From Nageia nagi (taxonomy: Eukaryota; Pinophyta), in the NCBI GenBank assembly GCA_050084985.1, contig JBITNC010000001.1, positions 211,110,001 to 211,174,000 on the forward strand: DNA of 64,000 nt. The letters are read 5' to 3'. A program made the translations under genes and the position numbers. The notes under the pieces are model-generated. The model did not search any database. It was not told where the DNA came from and saw nothing but the letters and a program-made list of their open reading frames with translations. Positions 1 to 12,242 of this stretch are shown piece by piece. Each line of letters begins with the position of its first letter. Within the stretch, counting starts at the first letter, position 1.

Positions 1-54
1 GCATATAGTGAGATCTTATATGCTTTATTCAAAAAGGAGGTAGTCCCTATAAAT

Positions 55-492
55 ATGTTTGCTGCTATGTTATCTGAAAAGCTTAAAGCTATTAAGGAAT
101 TTGATTCTATCTCTTTTTATAAATCTAAAAATATTAATAAAGAGTTTCTTGATGAATGTTTAGCTTTATATATTATACCTATAATTTATATATGGGAAAT
201 CAAAAGAACCTTGGTAGATAATGGATCATCTATTAATATTTGTTCCCATAAGTTTTTGATTCAATTCAAAGAAAAAGGTGTAGAAGTCCCTCCATTAGAA
301 GAAGCTACATTCAATATTAGAGAATATGGTAGTTCATATAAGAAACTAGTTGAGATAGCCATAATTATGGTAACTATAGGAGTAAGGATAATTGCAACTA
401 AATTTTGGGTGGTTGATTCCAAATTATCATATAATTTGTTATTAGGAAGGCCTTGGCTTCATGATATGGATGTAGTCCCATCTACAATATAG
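55..492 (+). pseudogene. Tat element protease (retropepsin-like) fragment
   Basis: About 145 residues are open. The sequence VDNGSSINI is a retropepsin active-site segment (usually D-G/S-G-S) and is followed by a typical flap-side region. LLGRPWLHDMDVVPST near the end is the conserved C-terminal motif of Ty3/gypsy proteases, which cut the Gag-Pol polyprotein. The active-site triplet reads D-N-G, where D-G-G or D-S-G is usual, so activity is doubtful. The frame ends at a TAG where the family normally carries on toward the RT. The open start at 55 is only the first ATG in the fragment and not a true start. Confidence 0.75.
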
Positions 493-1361
493 GGAAGATC
501 AAAGTTTGAATTTCAAGGTGAGTTTCATATAGTGCTTGGTGATCCAAAACCATATGCTTTATGTAATACAATAGATTTTAAAAAATTTACATTGAATTGT
601 CTTAGATATGAGATTAAGCCCTTAAAACATAATGCATTAAGGGTAAGTACAAAAAAATAGACTCAGATTATAGAAATTAGGATGGATACTTACAAAATTG
701 AGAACTTGGATTTATTTTCATTTATGAAAGATTTAAGATGACCCAACATTCTATATGTGGAAGGCCATGAGTGACATTCATTCTTGCTAGATGGCTATTA
801 GTAGTGTGAAAATGATGGAGATGAAAATGGATCTTACTGCATCACATCCGAATTGCCTAGCACTAATAAATCAATCATAGCTCAAATGAATACTAACATG
901 AGTAAACTCTTTCTATCTCCTTTTATTCATAAGTATATGATTGAAAATTAAAAGTACAAAGGGGGAGGATTAGAAAAGTCTAAATGAGGGATGCCTTTAT
1001 TTCTTGATAATTCAAAAGCATAATTGACTAAGAATGGATTGGGAAGTGATATCAATACTAAACAAGCATTGGGACCTATTACATTTGTGAAGGAATGTAA
1101 TTTGATTAAATTATATGATGATATTGATAGATATTTATGTATTGATGATTCTATTCCTTTAGAATTTGACTAATTCAATGCTGATGATGATATTTTAGAA
1201 TACCTGGGGACACATTCAGAATTGCCTAAGTCTAATGAAAAGAGGAAAGTGAGTTACATTCTAAAAAAATATGCTTATTTTAGCAAATATGTGAATTTAA
1301 ATTAAGTGTTTAGGTTTAACTAGAGAATAATGTTACATATGACATTCAAGAATTAAAGGAA
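493..1361 (+). other. Degenerate spacer between protease and RT of the first Tat element
   Basis: No frame stays open for long. The stretch lies where Tat elements have a poorly conserved linker between protease and RT. Acidic, Asn-rich fragments can be read between many stops, but no domain is recognisable. Confidence 0.5.
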
Positions 1362-2400
1362 TTGCCTTCTTTATTGCAAAAAAAAGATGATTTTACCTTT
1401 CCAATAGAAGAATTGGTAAATGTCAATATTGGGACTATGGATGAGCAAAGATTGGTTCAAATTGGAGAAGCCCTCCCTACATCACAATATGAAAGGTACA
1501 AAAATAAATTCATTGAAAATCATAAATGTTTTTCTTGGTACTATAACATGTTTGGTTTAGATCCTTTCTTTGTTATGCATAATTTACCACTTAAAAAGGG
1601 GGCTAAGCTAATTAAGCAAAATCCAAGAAAAATGCATCTTTCAAAAGCTTTGTTAGTCAAGAAAGAAATAGAGAAGTATTTGAATACTAGATTTATTAAT
1701 CCAATTGATTATTTTTAGTGGATGGCTAACATTGTTCTTGTCACAAAGCCAACTGGAAAAATAAGGGTTTGCACTATTTTTTGAGATATTAACAATGCTT
1801 TTCTTAAAGATAATTTTCTATTGCCCAACATTGATATGATTATGGATAGCATAGCTAGTCATGATACATTATCTTTCATGGATGAGATTTCTTATTATAA
1901 TCAAATTTTAATCAATATGAATGACCAACATAAGACTGCTTTTACCACTCCATAGAGAAATTTTTGTTGTAAGATTATGCCTTTAGACTAAAAAATATTG
2001 GTGCTACTTACCAAAGGGATATGGTTTCAATATTTCATGAGCACATTCATAAATTAGTTGAGGTATATGTTGATGATATACTATTAAAGTTAAAGCAAGG
2101 TCAAGATCATTTGGATATGCTTGAGGAAGTCTTCCAAATTTTAATAAGGTACAAAATTAGACTTAAGCCTCAAAAATATGCTTTTGTAGTTACTTCTAGA
2201 AAATTACTTGGTTTAATGGTATCTAAAAGAGGAATTAAACTAGATCCAAAGAAAGTAAAAATCATCATTAGTATGCCTCCCCCAGAGAATCTAAAATAAT
2301 TAAGGAGTCTCCAAGTAAATATCAATTTGGTAAGGAGGTTCATTTCCCACTTAGAGATAAGTGCAGACCTTTCACACATTTACTGAAAAAAGATATTAAA
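1362..2400 (+). pseudogene. Tat element reverse transcriptase, broken
   Basis: This is the RT of the first gypsy copy, which would make cDNA in the cytoplasmic particle. The N-terminal part holds the PIDYxxWMANIVLV segment, then degenerate forms of the conserved Asp-Leu-Asn-Lys block and of LPNIDMIMDS, then KTAFTTP, and further on the catalytic YVDDILLK (near 2066). LLGLMVSKRGIKLDPKKV closes the palm/thumb region. At least three different frames are needed. A TAG replaces the Trp after PIDY, a TGA sits where Arg is normal, a TAG replaces Trp in the TPWG motif, and one base is lost near 1983. The catalytic YVDD survives, but the protein cannot be made. Confidence 0.85.
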
Positions 2401-3300
2401 TTTGTATGAGATGATAAATGTCAATAAGCTTTTGAGGGTATTAAATAATATTTGCTCAATCCCCTAATCCTAGTGCCTATGGAATTCTTAAACCCTACTT
2501 ATTTTTATATCTTAGCTACATTATATGCTTTTGAGGCAATGTTATGCCAACATGATGAGCAAAATAAAGAAAGAGCTATCTATGACCTTAGAAAAACTCT
2601 CATTGATTATGAAGCTAGGTAAACACCAATAGAAAAACTTTGTTATGTTATTGTATTTGCTACTAAAAAATTAAGATATTATCTATTGTATTGTACTACA
2701 TTTGTTGTTATCCCTATTAACCCATTGAAATATCTTATGGGAAAGTAGCATTTATCAGGTAAGGTAGCAAAATGGCTAATGTTATTATAAGAATTTGATA
2801 TCAATATGGTAAAATAGAAGTATATAAAAGGAAAATCCATTGTAGATTTCATAGTTAAGTTCCCTCATAATAATGAAGTAGTTGTCCATGAAGAGTTTTC
2901 AAATGAGTATCATGAATACCCATGTCATTAGTAGCATATAAACCTATTAGAAGGCCATCAATGATATGATTTTGATGAGATGTTGATCCCTAATGAATAT
3001 GTATACCTCATGGAAGATGAACCCATTATTTGGAAATTATACTTTGATGGATCTAAATATTCATACAGAGCAAGGGTAGGCATTATTTTGATTTCTCCTA
3101 CAAATGAGGTAATCCCCATGGCTTATAAACTTAGTTTTGAATGCACAAATAATATGGTAGAGTATGAAGCACTAATATTGAATTTTAAAGAAACTATTAC
3201 ATTAATAATTAAAGATTTAGATATTTATAGTGACTCATAGCTTATCATTAACTAAGTACAAGATATTTTTGATATAAAATATGAATAATTGAGGCCTTAT
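2401..3300 (+). pseudogene. Tat element RNase H plus archaeal-type RNase H, broken
   Basis: The first half (about 2490-2870) matches the RT-linked RNase H of gypsy elements. It includes the region normally written as AIYYLSRTL, the EKLCYVIVFATKKLRYY segment and the KWLMLL / KGKSIVDF region. The second half (about 2995-3290) is a separate RNase H fold: WKLYFDGSKY with its catalytic Asp, then NNMVEYEALIL with the catalytic Glu, then IYSDS with a further Asp. A second RNase H of this archaeal type is the defining feature of Tat elements. Stops are frequent in the first half. The second half is open for 86 codons and then hits a TAG where Gln or Trp is expected. Confidence 0.8.
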
Positions 3301-3629
3301 AAGGTAGTGGTTAATGATTTAATGGATCAATTTGATAAATATACTATTTAGAATATTATAAGGACTAATAATAGGTATGCATATGCCATGGCAAGTGTAA
3401 CTTCTCTTGCACCAATTGAAATTGAGGATGAAGAGACTATCTTGAAAATTCGTAGGCTTAGCACCCCGTCTTACATTGAAGATATGCATGAAATTTAGAC
3501 TTGTTTTATTGCTGAAGAAAATGATTTTCAAAATTAGTATTTTGACATTACAATTACTTAAATAATCAAACAATTCCTAATGATTATGATAGAAATGAAA
3601 AGGTTAGATTGAGAAGGACTATTATTAAG

Positions 3630-4740
3630 TATGTTATCATTGGTGAGGTGTTGTTTAGAAGGTCTTTTAATGGTGCTTTGCTAAGATGTTTAACATAACA
3701 TGAGATAGCTACAACATTGGAATAGGCTCATGATGGTTTATGTAGAGGTCAATTTCATTCAAAGTAATTGTACAATAAGATTTTGTGCATTGGTTATTAT
3801 TGTACCATAATGGAAGAATATTGTAGAGCTCATTATAAGACTTGTTTGCAATGTCAAAAGCATGATAATATAGAAAAATTGCCTACTCAAGAGTTAAATT
3901 CCATTGTGTCACCATAGCCATTTTCTAGTTGGAGTATATATTTAATTGGGCTTATTAATCCTCACTCAAGGGAAGGTCACAAGTTTGTCATTATAGCCAT
4001 TGAATTGAATCCATCCTTATAAAATCAATCACTCAAGCTAAGATTATTACATTTTTAGTTTAAAACATCATTACAAGATTTGGAGTGCTAGAAAGATTGA
4101 TTATGAAAAATGGGCCTAATTTCAAAGGTACAGATATGAAGGCATGCTAAAAAAAAATTCACATTGTGCAAAAATTTTCTTCAATTCTCTATCATCAAGG
4201 TAATGGTCAAGTTGAGGCCTCTAACAAGACTATCAAAAGCATTTTATCAAAAAATTGGGACATATATAAGAGAGATTGGAATGAACAATTACCATATGCA
4301 TTATGGGTATATAAGAAAAGTATTAGAACAACCATTGGGGCAACATAATTTTCATTGGTGTATGAAGATGAAGCTAAGGTACCATTGGAGTTAGAACTCC
4401 CCTCCTTAAAGATTTGATTGCAAGGGGATATATCAGATGAAGATGCAAGAAAAACTAGGTTGCAGTAATTAGAGTCATTAGATGAGAAGAGAATGGGATA
4501 AATTGAACATAAGGTGTACCATGCAAAATCAAAAAGAGCATTTGGAAAGAAAATTAAGATAAAATAATTCAAAGTGGGAGATCTAGTACTAAAGGGGAAT
4601 ATCAATAATATAACTACAAATGATGAAGTTAAATAAAAATTTGAGCCGAATTGCTTGGGTCCATTTTTTTTATAGTGGAAGCAATAGAATCAGGAGCCTA
4701 TAAACTCTCTTCCATGTATGGAAAATAACCAAATACCTTA
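3630..4740 (+). pseudogene. Tat element integrase, broken
   Basis: The HHCC zinc-binding head can be followed across stops (HDGLCRGQFH and CLQCQKHDN). The core follows, including a degenerate NGPNFKG segment and HQGNGQVEASNKTIKSIL, which carries the third catalytic residue. The pre-C-terminal block ends with ALWVYKKSIRTTIGAT. The region after 4400 keeps traces of the C-terminal DNA-binding part. The parts lie in different frames, with stops between them. This integrase would join the cDNA ends to chromosomal DNA. It is clearly inactive here. Confidence 0.8.
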
Positions 4741-4947
4741 AATGCTCCCCATATCAAATGCTTCTTTATGTAAAATAGTGTCTTTGTACCTAAACATCAA
4801 AGTTTGTGCGTAAGGTACTTGTATCATAGTATTTCATTTTTAGTTTTTCATTATCTTATATTATTTCCATGTAGCTAACAACATGTATTACTATCTATGC
4901 ATATTTAATAGCATGGAATTAAAAAAAAAAATTATTATGAAAATATA

Positions 4948-5310
4948 ATGTCTATGGACCATGGACATAAAATGCAAGGTCCCTGATGGCTAATGATATG
5001 ACTAGTGAGAGTTCACTTACTTAAATGATAAGTCGATGATTCAACTATGAGCAAGATATGGATATTGGTTCACCTATAATGTATGATGTAAATTGCTACA
5101 TATCCATATGTTTTTACTTTTAATCATACAAAGAATGATGTTTTTGGGTCACAAACATAAAATGTATGACTTTTGATGGCCAATGAAATGACTAGTGAGA
5201 GTTCACTCACTTAAAAGATAAATCGATGATGTAACCATAAGAATGTTGTTGACTTGACTCATCATTAATAGATGAAAAAACTCACTATGTATCCAAATAA
5301 TTTTTATATA
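4948..5310 (+). repeat. 190-bp tandem repeat, two diverged copies, in the 3' untranslated region
   Basis: The core GTGAGAGTTCACTCACTTA begins at 5005 (one mismatch) and again at 5195, a period of 190 bp. Flanking blocks (CATAAAATG, TGGCTAATGA/TGGCCAATGA, GATAARTCGATGAT) repeat in register. The reverse complement of the same core occurs four times at 45801-46400 with a 192-bp period. The repeat lies between the integrase and the polypurine tract, where Tat elements are known to gather tandem repeats. Confidence 0.8.
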
Positions 5311-5802
5311 GGGTATATATAATACCTTTATACAAGTATTTACATCATGAAGAGCAAAGGAAAGAATAAAGAAAAACATACAATCTACAAAATGCTCATT
5401 GTTCATAGGCTGCTAGTAGCATGCATTCCATTGGCATTGTAATATTGATTCATTAGTATCATACAAAATAGAATGATCATATACATGGTAAAATAGTACA
5501 AGGAAAAAAAATAATATATTTCATTTCAAAAATTGGATGTGGAACCATAAGACTACTTGCTAGCAGAGTTCATTTCATGATAGAGACATCACAATGACTG
5601 GAGAGACATAGTTCTTCAAAGTTTTTCTTTGTTGTACCACTCATGAACCTTTATTAGGGCATCTAATCCAAAAGGGGGAATAAAGAGACCCTCATCATCA
5701 ATATTTTCATCAAAATATAGTATATTAAAGAGTTCAAAGTTCTCAAAAATTTTCTTTTGTACTTCTTTGAACATGTAATTTTATTGCTTCAATCACACCT
5801 CT

Positions 5803-5816
5803 AAAGAGAGGCAAAA
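5803..5816 (+). promoter_or_regulatory. Polypurine tract of the first Tat element
   Basis: The purine-rich run AAAGAGAGGCAAAA sits directly before TGTAAATGCC, which looks like an LTR start. The reverse complement at 45148-45160 in the minus-strand element gives AAAGAGGGGCAAA followed by TGTAGATGCC. This supports the role of primer for plus-strand cDNA synthesis. Confidence 0.75.
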
Positions 5817-6449
5817 TGTAAATGCCTAAAAATGAATTATTATTTATTAAATAATTCATTTTTGAGTATCAATGATATTTATTGTAAAAGGGGTTAAAAT
5901 AATACCCAAGGTAATGTAATATGGACCATTGTATAATGTAAAAGGTGTCAAATATCAAGAAAGACACCTCAAGCTATGTAATGTGAAATGATATTAAGAA
6001 TCAAAGAAGAAAAGGATGTTGTTATAAATATACATCAAAGGTAACACAACATCATCATGTGAGGGCATCCAAAATACTAAGAGAGAGAGACTTCAACACA
6101 TGCAAGATTGCTCTATTCTACTAACAATGATATTTTGTAATACCATCTTTGCATAGATCTATTAAACCCTTTGACTCACTCTCTCATATCTTTTATTCCT
6201 TTCATTGATCTATTTATTCCATGCAACCAATAGTGTGGCACCTTTAGGCCATTGGCAGAGTATGTATTTATGAATATATTATGGTGGTTGATAAATAGTT
6301 TCTATTATTTTAGGTTTATGCAATTACAAAAAAGGTACATTGTTTATCATTATTTGTTTGATGTCATATTTCTAATATATGCTTTAATTAAATATTGTAG
6401 ATAAATAGTGCATTCATTTATCAATTATGAATTATTTTAGGTCCACACA
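5817..6449 (+). mobile_element. 3' LTR of the first Tat element (right limit approximate)
   Basis: It starts with TG directly after the polypurine tract. A TATA-like stretch (GTTATAAATATAC) lies near 6022. The end is placed at GGTCCACACA because related LTRs here end in GGT-C-ACA-like sequence. Without a second copy in the window the end cannot be proved. Confidence 0.5.
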
Positions 6450-9239
6450 TACATATAATGTGGTGCAAATAATATTAATTCAAAAGTGCATGATATGTTA
6501 GAATAATAATAAGCCTTAAGATGCTTCTAAAAGCAACTAATTCTAACAAGGGAGTGAAACATAGAGTATAGCATATTTAAGGAACTTATATTGCTTAACA
6601 TCTTGTGAAATTACAATAACAAGGGTTGCACTAAATTTTCTTTCTATACAAGTGTCCTAATCATTTGTCAATCCATAACTCTTACTTTAGTTAACTAGTT
6701 TATTTATATATTCATATATCCTTTGATCAAATTCTAATATTAGTTTGAGGTCTCCTTTACCTTTTACATTCCTTATAGGGTTTTAACTTATTGATTAAGT
6801 TTCTTTGTAGGATCAAATAAAACCCTAATGTTTTATTTAAGCTTGAGCTAAGTACCAAAAATATTACCAACCTATTAATTTCATCCCAAATCTATGTAGG
6901 TAACAACTACTTGGTCATTTTAACATTTAAATATTGTCTACAACTTCATTATTTCATTGTATTAATAAATCATTAAATGTTTATAATGCACTATGGAGAT
7001 TCTCTTTCAATGCCAAACTATCCATGTACCATAATATAGTTTCTTAAATCCAAAATAGTCATATAATTACATTAGTGAATCTATTATAATATTTACTTCA
7101 TATTTCTAATAATTTTAACACATTAGGGTTCTTGTATCATTATATTAGACATCCTTAATTTTAATATAGTATCATAAATTATTTAGATACATTTAAAAAA
7201 ACATAATCATAGGATGAGAGAAAACATACTTGGATCTTGGATTATCACAAATATCTTACAAATGTATCATAGATATAAAGGCTATCTACCTTGGTATATA
7301 AATTAGTAGTTAATTACATTTATTTTATAATTGACTATATAACAATGGGTAATAACTTTATTTCATACCCTAAGGTGTTTCATGATGATAGCAATATGTC
7401 TAGACTTGGGTAACTCTAATTGGTAACTTGACCATGTTGTACATCATAGTATATGATGAATTTAAATATATGTGAGTTTTCATACAATCAACATGAGGAT
7501 TTTACATCATATCTTGTAAAAAAAATATCATAGAAGATCTTCATTACATATTCATCCTCTTGGAGTGACTTCTTGTCATATTTATCTTACATGTTTATAT
7601 CAAGGATCCAATATTTATTAGATGAAAGTGCTAGGAGAGGTTTTTATATTATTTGAGGATTATGATAGCTCTTTTCATGATTTAATGCATCCCACCCTAG
7701 GTGCATCATATCTCATTTATACAATCTCTATCTTTCAAACAATTTTATACAAAGGAAGCAACAATTAAAAAGGTTCAACTCTATGTTTGATCTTAGGAGA
7801 TTTTATGCTCTCATTAAAACTACCTTCCTTCCTCAATCATAGAGTAAAATTTCACCAATTAATCTAATCATACCATATAAATGATTTCACATGCATCATT
7901 TACAAATTATCTTGAAGTAGTAATTTTAAACTATTACACATGATAAACAAAAATTTCAATGATTAATCAATAAGAACAATAAAAATCTCATAAATTCATT
8001 ACCATATTATAAGGGTAGTCATGCCAAGAAATGTTTGATCATAAAATAATTTATTTTAAAATAAATAATCATAATTTCATCATTTGGATCTATCCAAAAC
8101 TTTTATTATGAAGTTTACATTACCTTTATTCCCTTATGTAATAACAATTTATTTAAGTAATATAATCAAGACTAATTTCAAAATTAAATGAGGCTTTTTG
8201 GAGGGAACATACATGCACTATGGATTTTTCTTATATATCAAAATATCTGAGGGTGATACCTAAGTTAAGGTGTGGCTAGAGTGGCACATTTTAACAAAGA
8301 TTCTTGTTTACTCTTCTAATTGCTAGGCCTTATACTATGAGACTATGCCTTTTGGCTAAGGAATCAAAATTCTATCATTTGCATGGCCTTCATAGTTAGC
8401 ATAAGAGAGCTTCAAATATAAGGAGGCATATGATAATACAATAGTATTTAGCTTCAATTTGTATGATAGTGGTAAAGGAGATATCCCATATTGGCTAGAT
8501 TCCATTGAAAGGAATAAGATAATTATCATACAAAATGGATCTTTTACTCTAAAAATCAATATACCAAATATTAATATCATATGCTACTGCTCATTACCTT
8601 CGTTTATAACATTTGTCTCTATTTTAGGAATATAGACATTTTGTACTTACAAGGGAGGCAAATAATGGAATTCATAGTTGAGCTATTTAGGATCAAGCAA
8701 ATGTATATGATTTGCACTCGCAAGAGTGGAAAGGAGAATACCCACTATGACATCCATGATCCAAGCAAATCCAATGAGCTCAACACAACTATAAAATAAA
8801 ATCAATAGGATACTTGCAGGGTCTTCAAGGTGGCTACTGCACCACTATGAAGAGCTTTCCTCAACTTGCACTATGATATATGAAGATATTAATACTTTAT
8901 TTGTATTTGAGTACAAGACTACTCATATTAGGAGTAAAATAATATATATATATATATATATTTATTTGAATTCCCAACTCACCTTGTGAATTTTATTTTA
9001 CTAGTACTTTAATTCCAATTACCCTAATACACATATGTATCAAATCAAACCAATTACTATGCCATTCACACAACTAAGGCTATTCCACTAATAGGAAAAT
9101 AAAGTAGCCTCTATCATGATAAAATTTTTAAATAATTTCATCCTTTCAAAATAAACTACAAGGTTCAAAATTCAAATTCTTAGCTAGACTAAATATTAAA
9201 TAGTTTACTCCATCTAGATACCTCTAAATACTTATGGAT
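6450..9239 (+). other. Unassigned AT-rich intergenic sequence
   Basis: I see no recognisable coding domain, LTR pair or structural RNA. Two short open stretches near 8356-8580 (-) and 8581-8799 (+) resemble no family I know. A short TA microsatellite lies at 8941-8961. Part of the stretch may be an old LTR or the unrecognised 5' end of the copia LTR that follows. Confidence 0.5.
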
Positions 9240-9960
9240 AAATTATACAATAAGCACACCCACCATATATAGATAAAATATACAAATATTTTTTAATTAA
9301 ATAGTTTCCTCCTTTTCTAGATACTATACTATATGCAATAATAAATTTTTTTAAATAAATAATTCTATTTAACTTTAAAAATCTCAAATAAAATTCACCT
9401 CAAATAAATACAAGGTGGAGTACTCTCTATTGGCTAATATAAATTAGTTTTAAATTTACACCCGTGACTACTGAATCAAATATTGAGCAAATAAAAGTTT
9501 TAATTTAGATACTTCCATTTACATAAGGACAAATTATACAATAAGTACACCCATCATATATAAACAAATATACAAATAATTTTTAATTAAATAGTTTCCT
9601 TGTTTTCTAGATACAAACAAACTATACCATATGCTTACATGCAATAATAAATTTTTTTTAAATAATCAATTCAATTTTAATTCAAAAATATCAAACAAAA
9701 TTCACATCAAATAAATACAAGAAAGAGTACTATCTCTTGGCTAATATAAAATTAGTTTTGAATTTACACCAGTGCCTACTAAATTAAACATTAAGTAAAT
9801 AAATTGTCCAATCTATATACCTTTATTTACATAAGGATAAATTATACAATAAGTACACCCACCATATATAAATAAACTATACAAATATTTTTTAATTAAA
9901 TAGTTTCCTCTTTATCTAGATACAAAAAAATTATACAATGAGTTCACATGTATTCTTCAA
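9240..9960 (+). repeat. About 300-bp tandem units inside the old copia LTR
   Basis: AAATTATACAATAAGYACACCCA occurs at 9240, 9531 and 9839 (spacings 291 and 308). Each is followed by the same ACAAATAWTTTTTAATTAAATAGTTTCC segment. The LTR copy at 40085 has only the third unit, because its left side is lost. Confidence 0.75.
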
Positions 9961-11112
9961 ATTAAATAATTCCTTTTTAAAATAAACCATAATTTATATA
10001 ATTAAAATTCACAATTAAAATTAAATATTTTAGCACTAGTGGCTAAAATATGAGAAGAGCACTTGGAATTGTGAATGGAAAAATAATAAGAGAGAAACTC
10101 CTTCTTTGATGTATCTTAAGGTTAAGATTTGAGAAGAGGAGATGAGTGTGTATTTTTCTAAAGGTTCCTTAGGTATTTATAACAAAATATTAGTAGAACC
10201 CTTCCAAAAGTTTTACTATTTATCCACCTTAACTTTTTGTTTGTGAGGGAAATGGAGGCTTATTAGTTTATGGTGGAATTTGACCAATGTTTTTGTAGAT
10301 CACAAGTCCTACAAATTATTTTACACACCTCATGTTGGATACCAAAATGTATGGAAATATTCTATCAACTATATTTCACAACTAACGTAAAATACTGAAA
10401 TGTATGGAGATAGTCCCTCTATTATTTTACACACCTAATGCAAAATACCAAAATAGTCCCTTACTTATTTTGCACACCTAATGAGAAATACCAAAATAAT
10501 CACCTAATGTAAAATACCAAAATAGTCCCTCATCCCTTGATGAATTTATTTTCAACTAAAACTAGAATTTATTGCATTCAAAAATAAACTTCTTTAGTAA
10601 AAATTTAAATTTAAATATCTAGAATATTCCCTTGCAACATTAAAAAATTATTAACTAATTTTCTAAGGAAATTAGAAATGTACATCATATATTTTAGCAC
10701 ACAAGTTTACCTGTGAAGACCATTAGTCCTGCAAGGGAAATTTTGTTAGTGCATACATGAACGTTATACACATCACATGGATTGAATATCATGCATAATA
10801 ATTATGAGATGCATTTATATGATTTATGAAGGTCCTTTTGGGCTATAAATTAATCAACACCAATAATTTTCTCTCTTACAAATCCATTACCATAACCAAC
10901 TCATATTTGGTTCTTTAAGATCTCCAACTTGACTCCTAGGTCAAGTCAACCTATAACATGTGTCACAAAAACCTCAAAGCCAACATCAAATCGATATAAA
11001 TACTGCATATAGCCATTCATAATTTATTTTATACAATAAATAATCTCAAATTTAATTCAAATTACTTAAGATCATTAGGGTCACAACAAGAGTAATTGGG
11101 TGGGTCGTTACA
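9240..11112 (+). mobile_element. Left LTR of the old copia tract (start uncertain)
   Basis: The last 1274 bp (9839-11112) recur as a direct repeat at 40085-41359. Both copies end in GTTACA and run into the same gag leader, which fixes the right LTR end. The left part is a roughly 300-bp unit present three times: AAATTATACAATAAG starts at 9240, 9531 and 9839. Near 10380-10530 a short unit containing AATACCAAAATAGTCCCT also repeats. The true left end was not found. Confidence 0.65.
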
Positions 11113-11256
11113 AATATGTGAAAGAGTTATAAATAGATAATTTGTAATCTTCTAGATATATAATATAATAAGTTATTTATTTTTTGTAGTATTTATATTT
11201 GATTTAATTTAATAAAATTTTTATGTAATTATGTCTTATCTCTTTCAAAGAAAAAT

Positions 11257-12242
11257 ATGGCAAAAAATGTGCTCTCATTCTTTCCAAAATATATATTGGA
11301 TGGCAACAATTATAGCATCTAGGAACTTAGGATGAGGGTTGAATTGCAAGCTAGACAACTATGAAAAGTTATCAATGGAAAATAATTGACACTTTTTCAA
11401 CCAAAGGCTATTGAAGCTTATAATTTGAAACATTAATAAGCTTTTTCTATGATTTTTAAGGTTGTTTATGATGAAATCCTTATGATTATTGCTCCTTGTG
11501 ATAATTCTAAGGATACTTGAGCCTTGTTGAAGTAAATGTATCTTAGTTTTCATACAAGTAGGATGTTTATTTTATTGTGCAAGATATTCAACACCATACA
11601 ATATGAAAGTGTGGCTGTGTTTTTGGAAAGAATGAAAGATATGAGGAATTAACTTATGGATTATAATTATGACTAGTTAAATGATAACTTGATGTGTTTC
11701 ACTTATCATTAGAAATCTATCTAAAAAGTTCAAGAGTTTTGTAACAATTCTCAACACAAGAATTGATCAAGGAGAAGAAACAATTTCTCTTGAGTCTCAA
11801 TATAGATTGTTAGTCCAACATGAAGAGTCTTTCAACTCCAAACAAAATGAAACTCAAGAAAATATCAAAGAACCAAATGTTTCTATCAATGTTGTGAAGA
11901 ATAATTTCAAAAATAAATGGAACATTAAGAAACAAAAAGAAACAAGAATCAATCTATCTAGAAGAGCTATCAAACTAGGTAGAAAACCAATCAAGATCAA
12001 TAAGGAAATAATAACTATACTACTTAAAATCCAAAGTTTGGTGGTAACTATAATTTTTGTAGCATTTATGACCATAAGAAGCTAATTTGTTACAAGAAAT
12101 AAAATAAAGAAAACTCTATTTTTAAGAGTAATTTCAAAGGAAATAATAAATCTCAATCATCTACTTATGTTTGTGCTCCTTATTATGAGTTGATTTTCTT
12201 TTTGATGAATGGATTCTAGACTCTAGCTGCACTAATCATATG
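11257..12242 (+). pseudogene. Copia gag and protease start, copy A, cut by the giant element
   Basis: An ATG at 11257 opens a copia Gag of the UBN2 type: MAKNVLSFFPKYILDGNNY, then a DEILMIIAP-D/E-NSKDT segment, and later QYESVAVFLERMKDMRN. Several TAG/TGA stops replace Trp or Gln. A degenerate zinc-knuckle region and the protease DS(G/S)CTNH segment come just before the break at 12242. Copy B at 41472 is closely related and shows how the frame continued. The rest of this copy resumes at 39901, across the inserted giant element. Confidence 0.75.
12238..12242 (+). other. Target site duplication (left) of the giant Tat element, ATATG
   Basis: The 5 bases ATATG lie directly before the TG of the 5' LTR and recur at 39896-39900 directly after the CA of the 3' LTR. 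The related copia copy B near 42430 has an unbroken site at the same place, which supports a simple insertion. Confidence 0.9.

Larger units (their letters stand above)
1..6449 (+). mobile_element. Ty3/gypsy Tat-type LTR retrotransposon, 3' part only
   Basis: The element enters from the left edge, so gag and the 5' LTR are missing. In order it shows a retropepsin-like protease, reverse transcriptase, RNase H, a second archaeal-type RNase H, integrase, a 3' untranslated region with a 190-bp tandem repeat, a polypurine tract and the start of a 3' LTR. The double RNase H is the known hallmark of the Tat clade. The frame is lost repeatedly through stops and small indels, so the copy is dead. Its polypurine tract, LTR start and tandem repeat resemble those of the minus-strand element at 44473-50684, so I infer the same family. 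The right LTR limit is an estimate, because the partner LTR lies outside the window. Confidence 0.85.

Noticed and set aside
8356-8799. Two adjacent divergent open stretches of about 73 codons
   Set aside because: No recognisable motif, AT-rich, and length within chance for such sequence.
6450-9239. Possible left part of the old copia LTR or a solo LTR
   Set aside because: I found no partner copy or TG...CA limits with a duplication, so I left the stretch unassigned.
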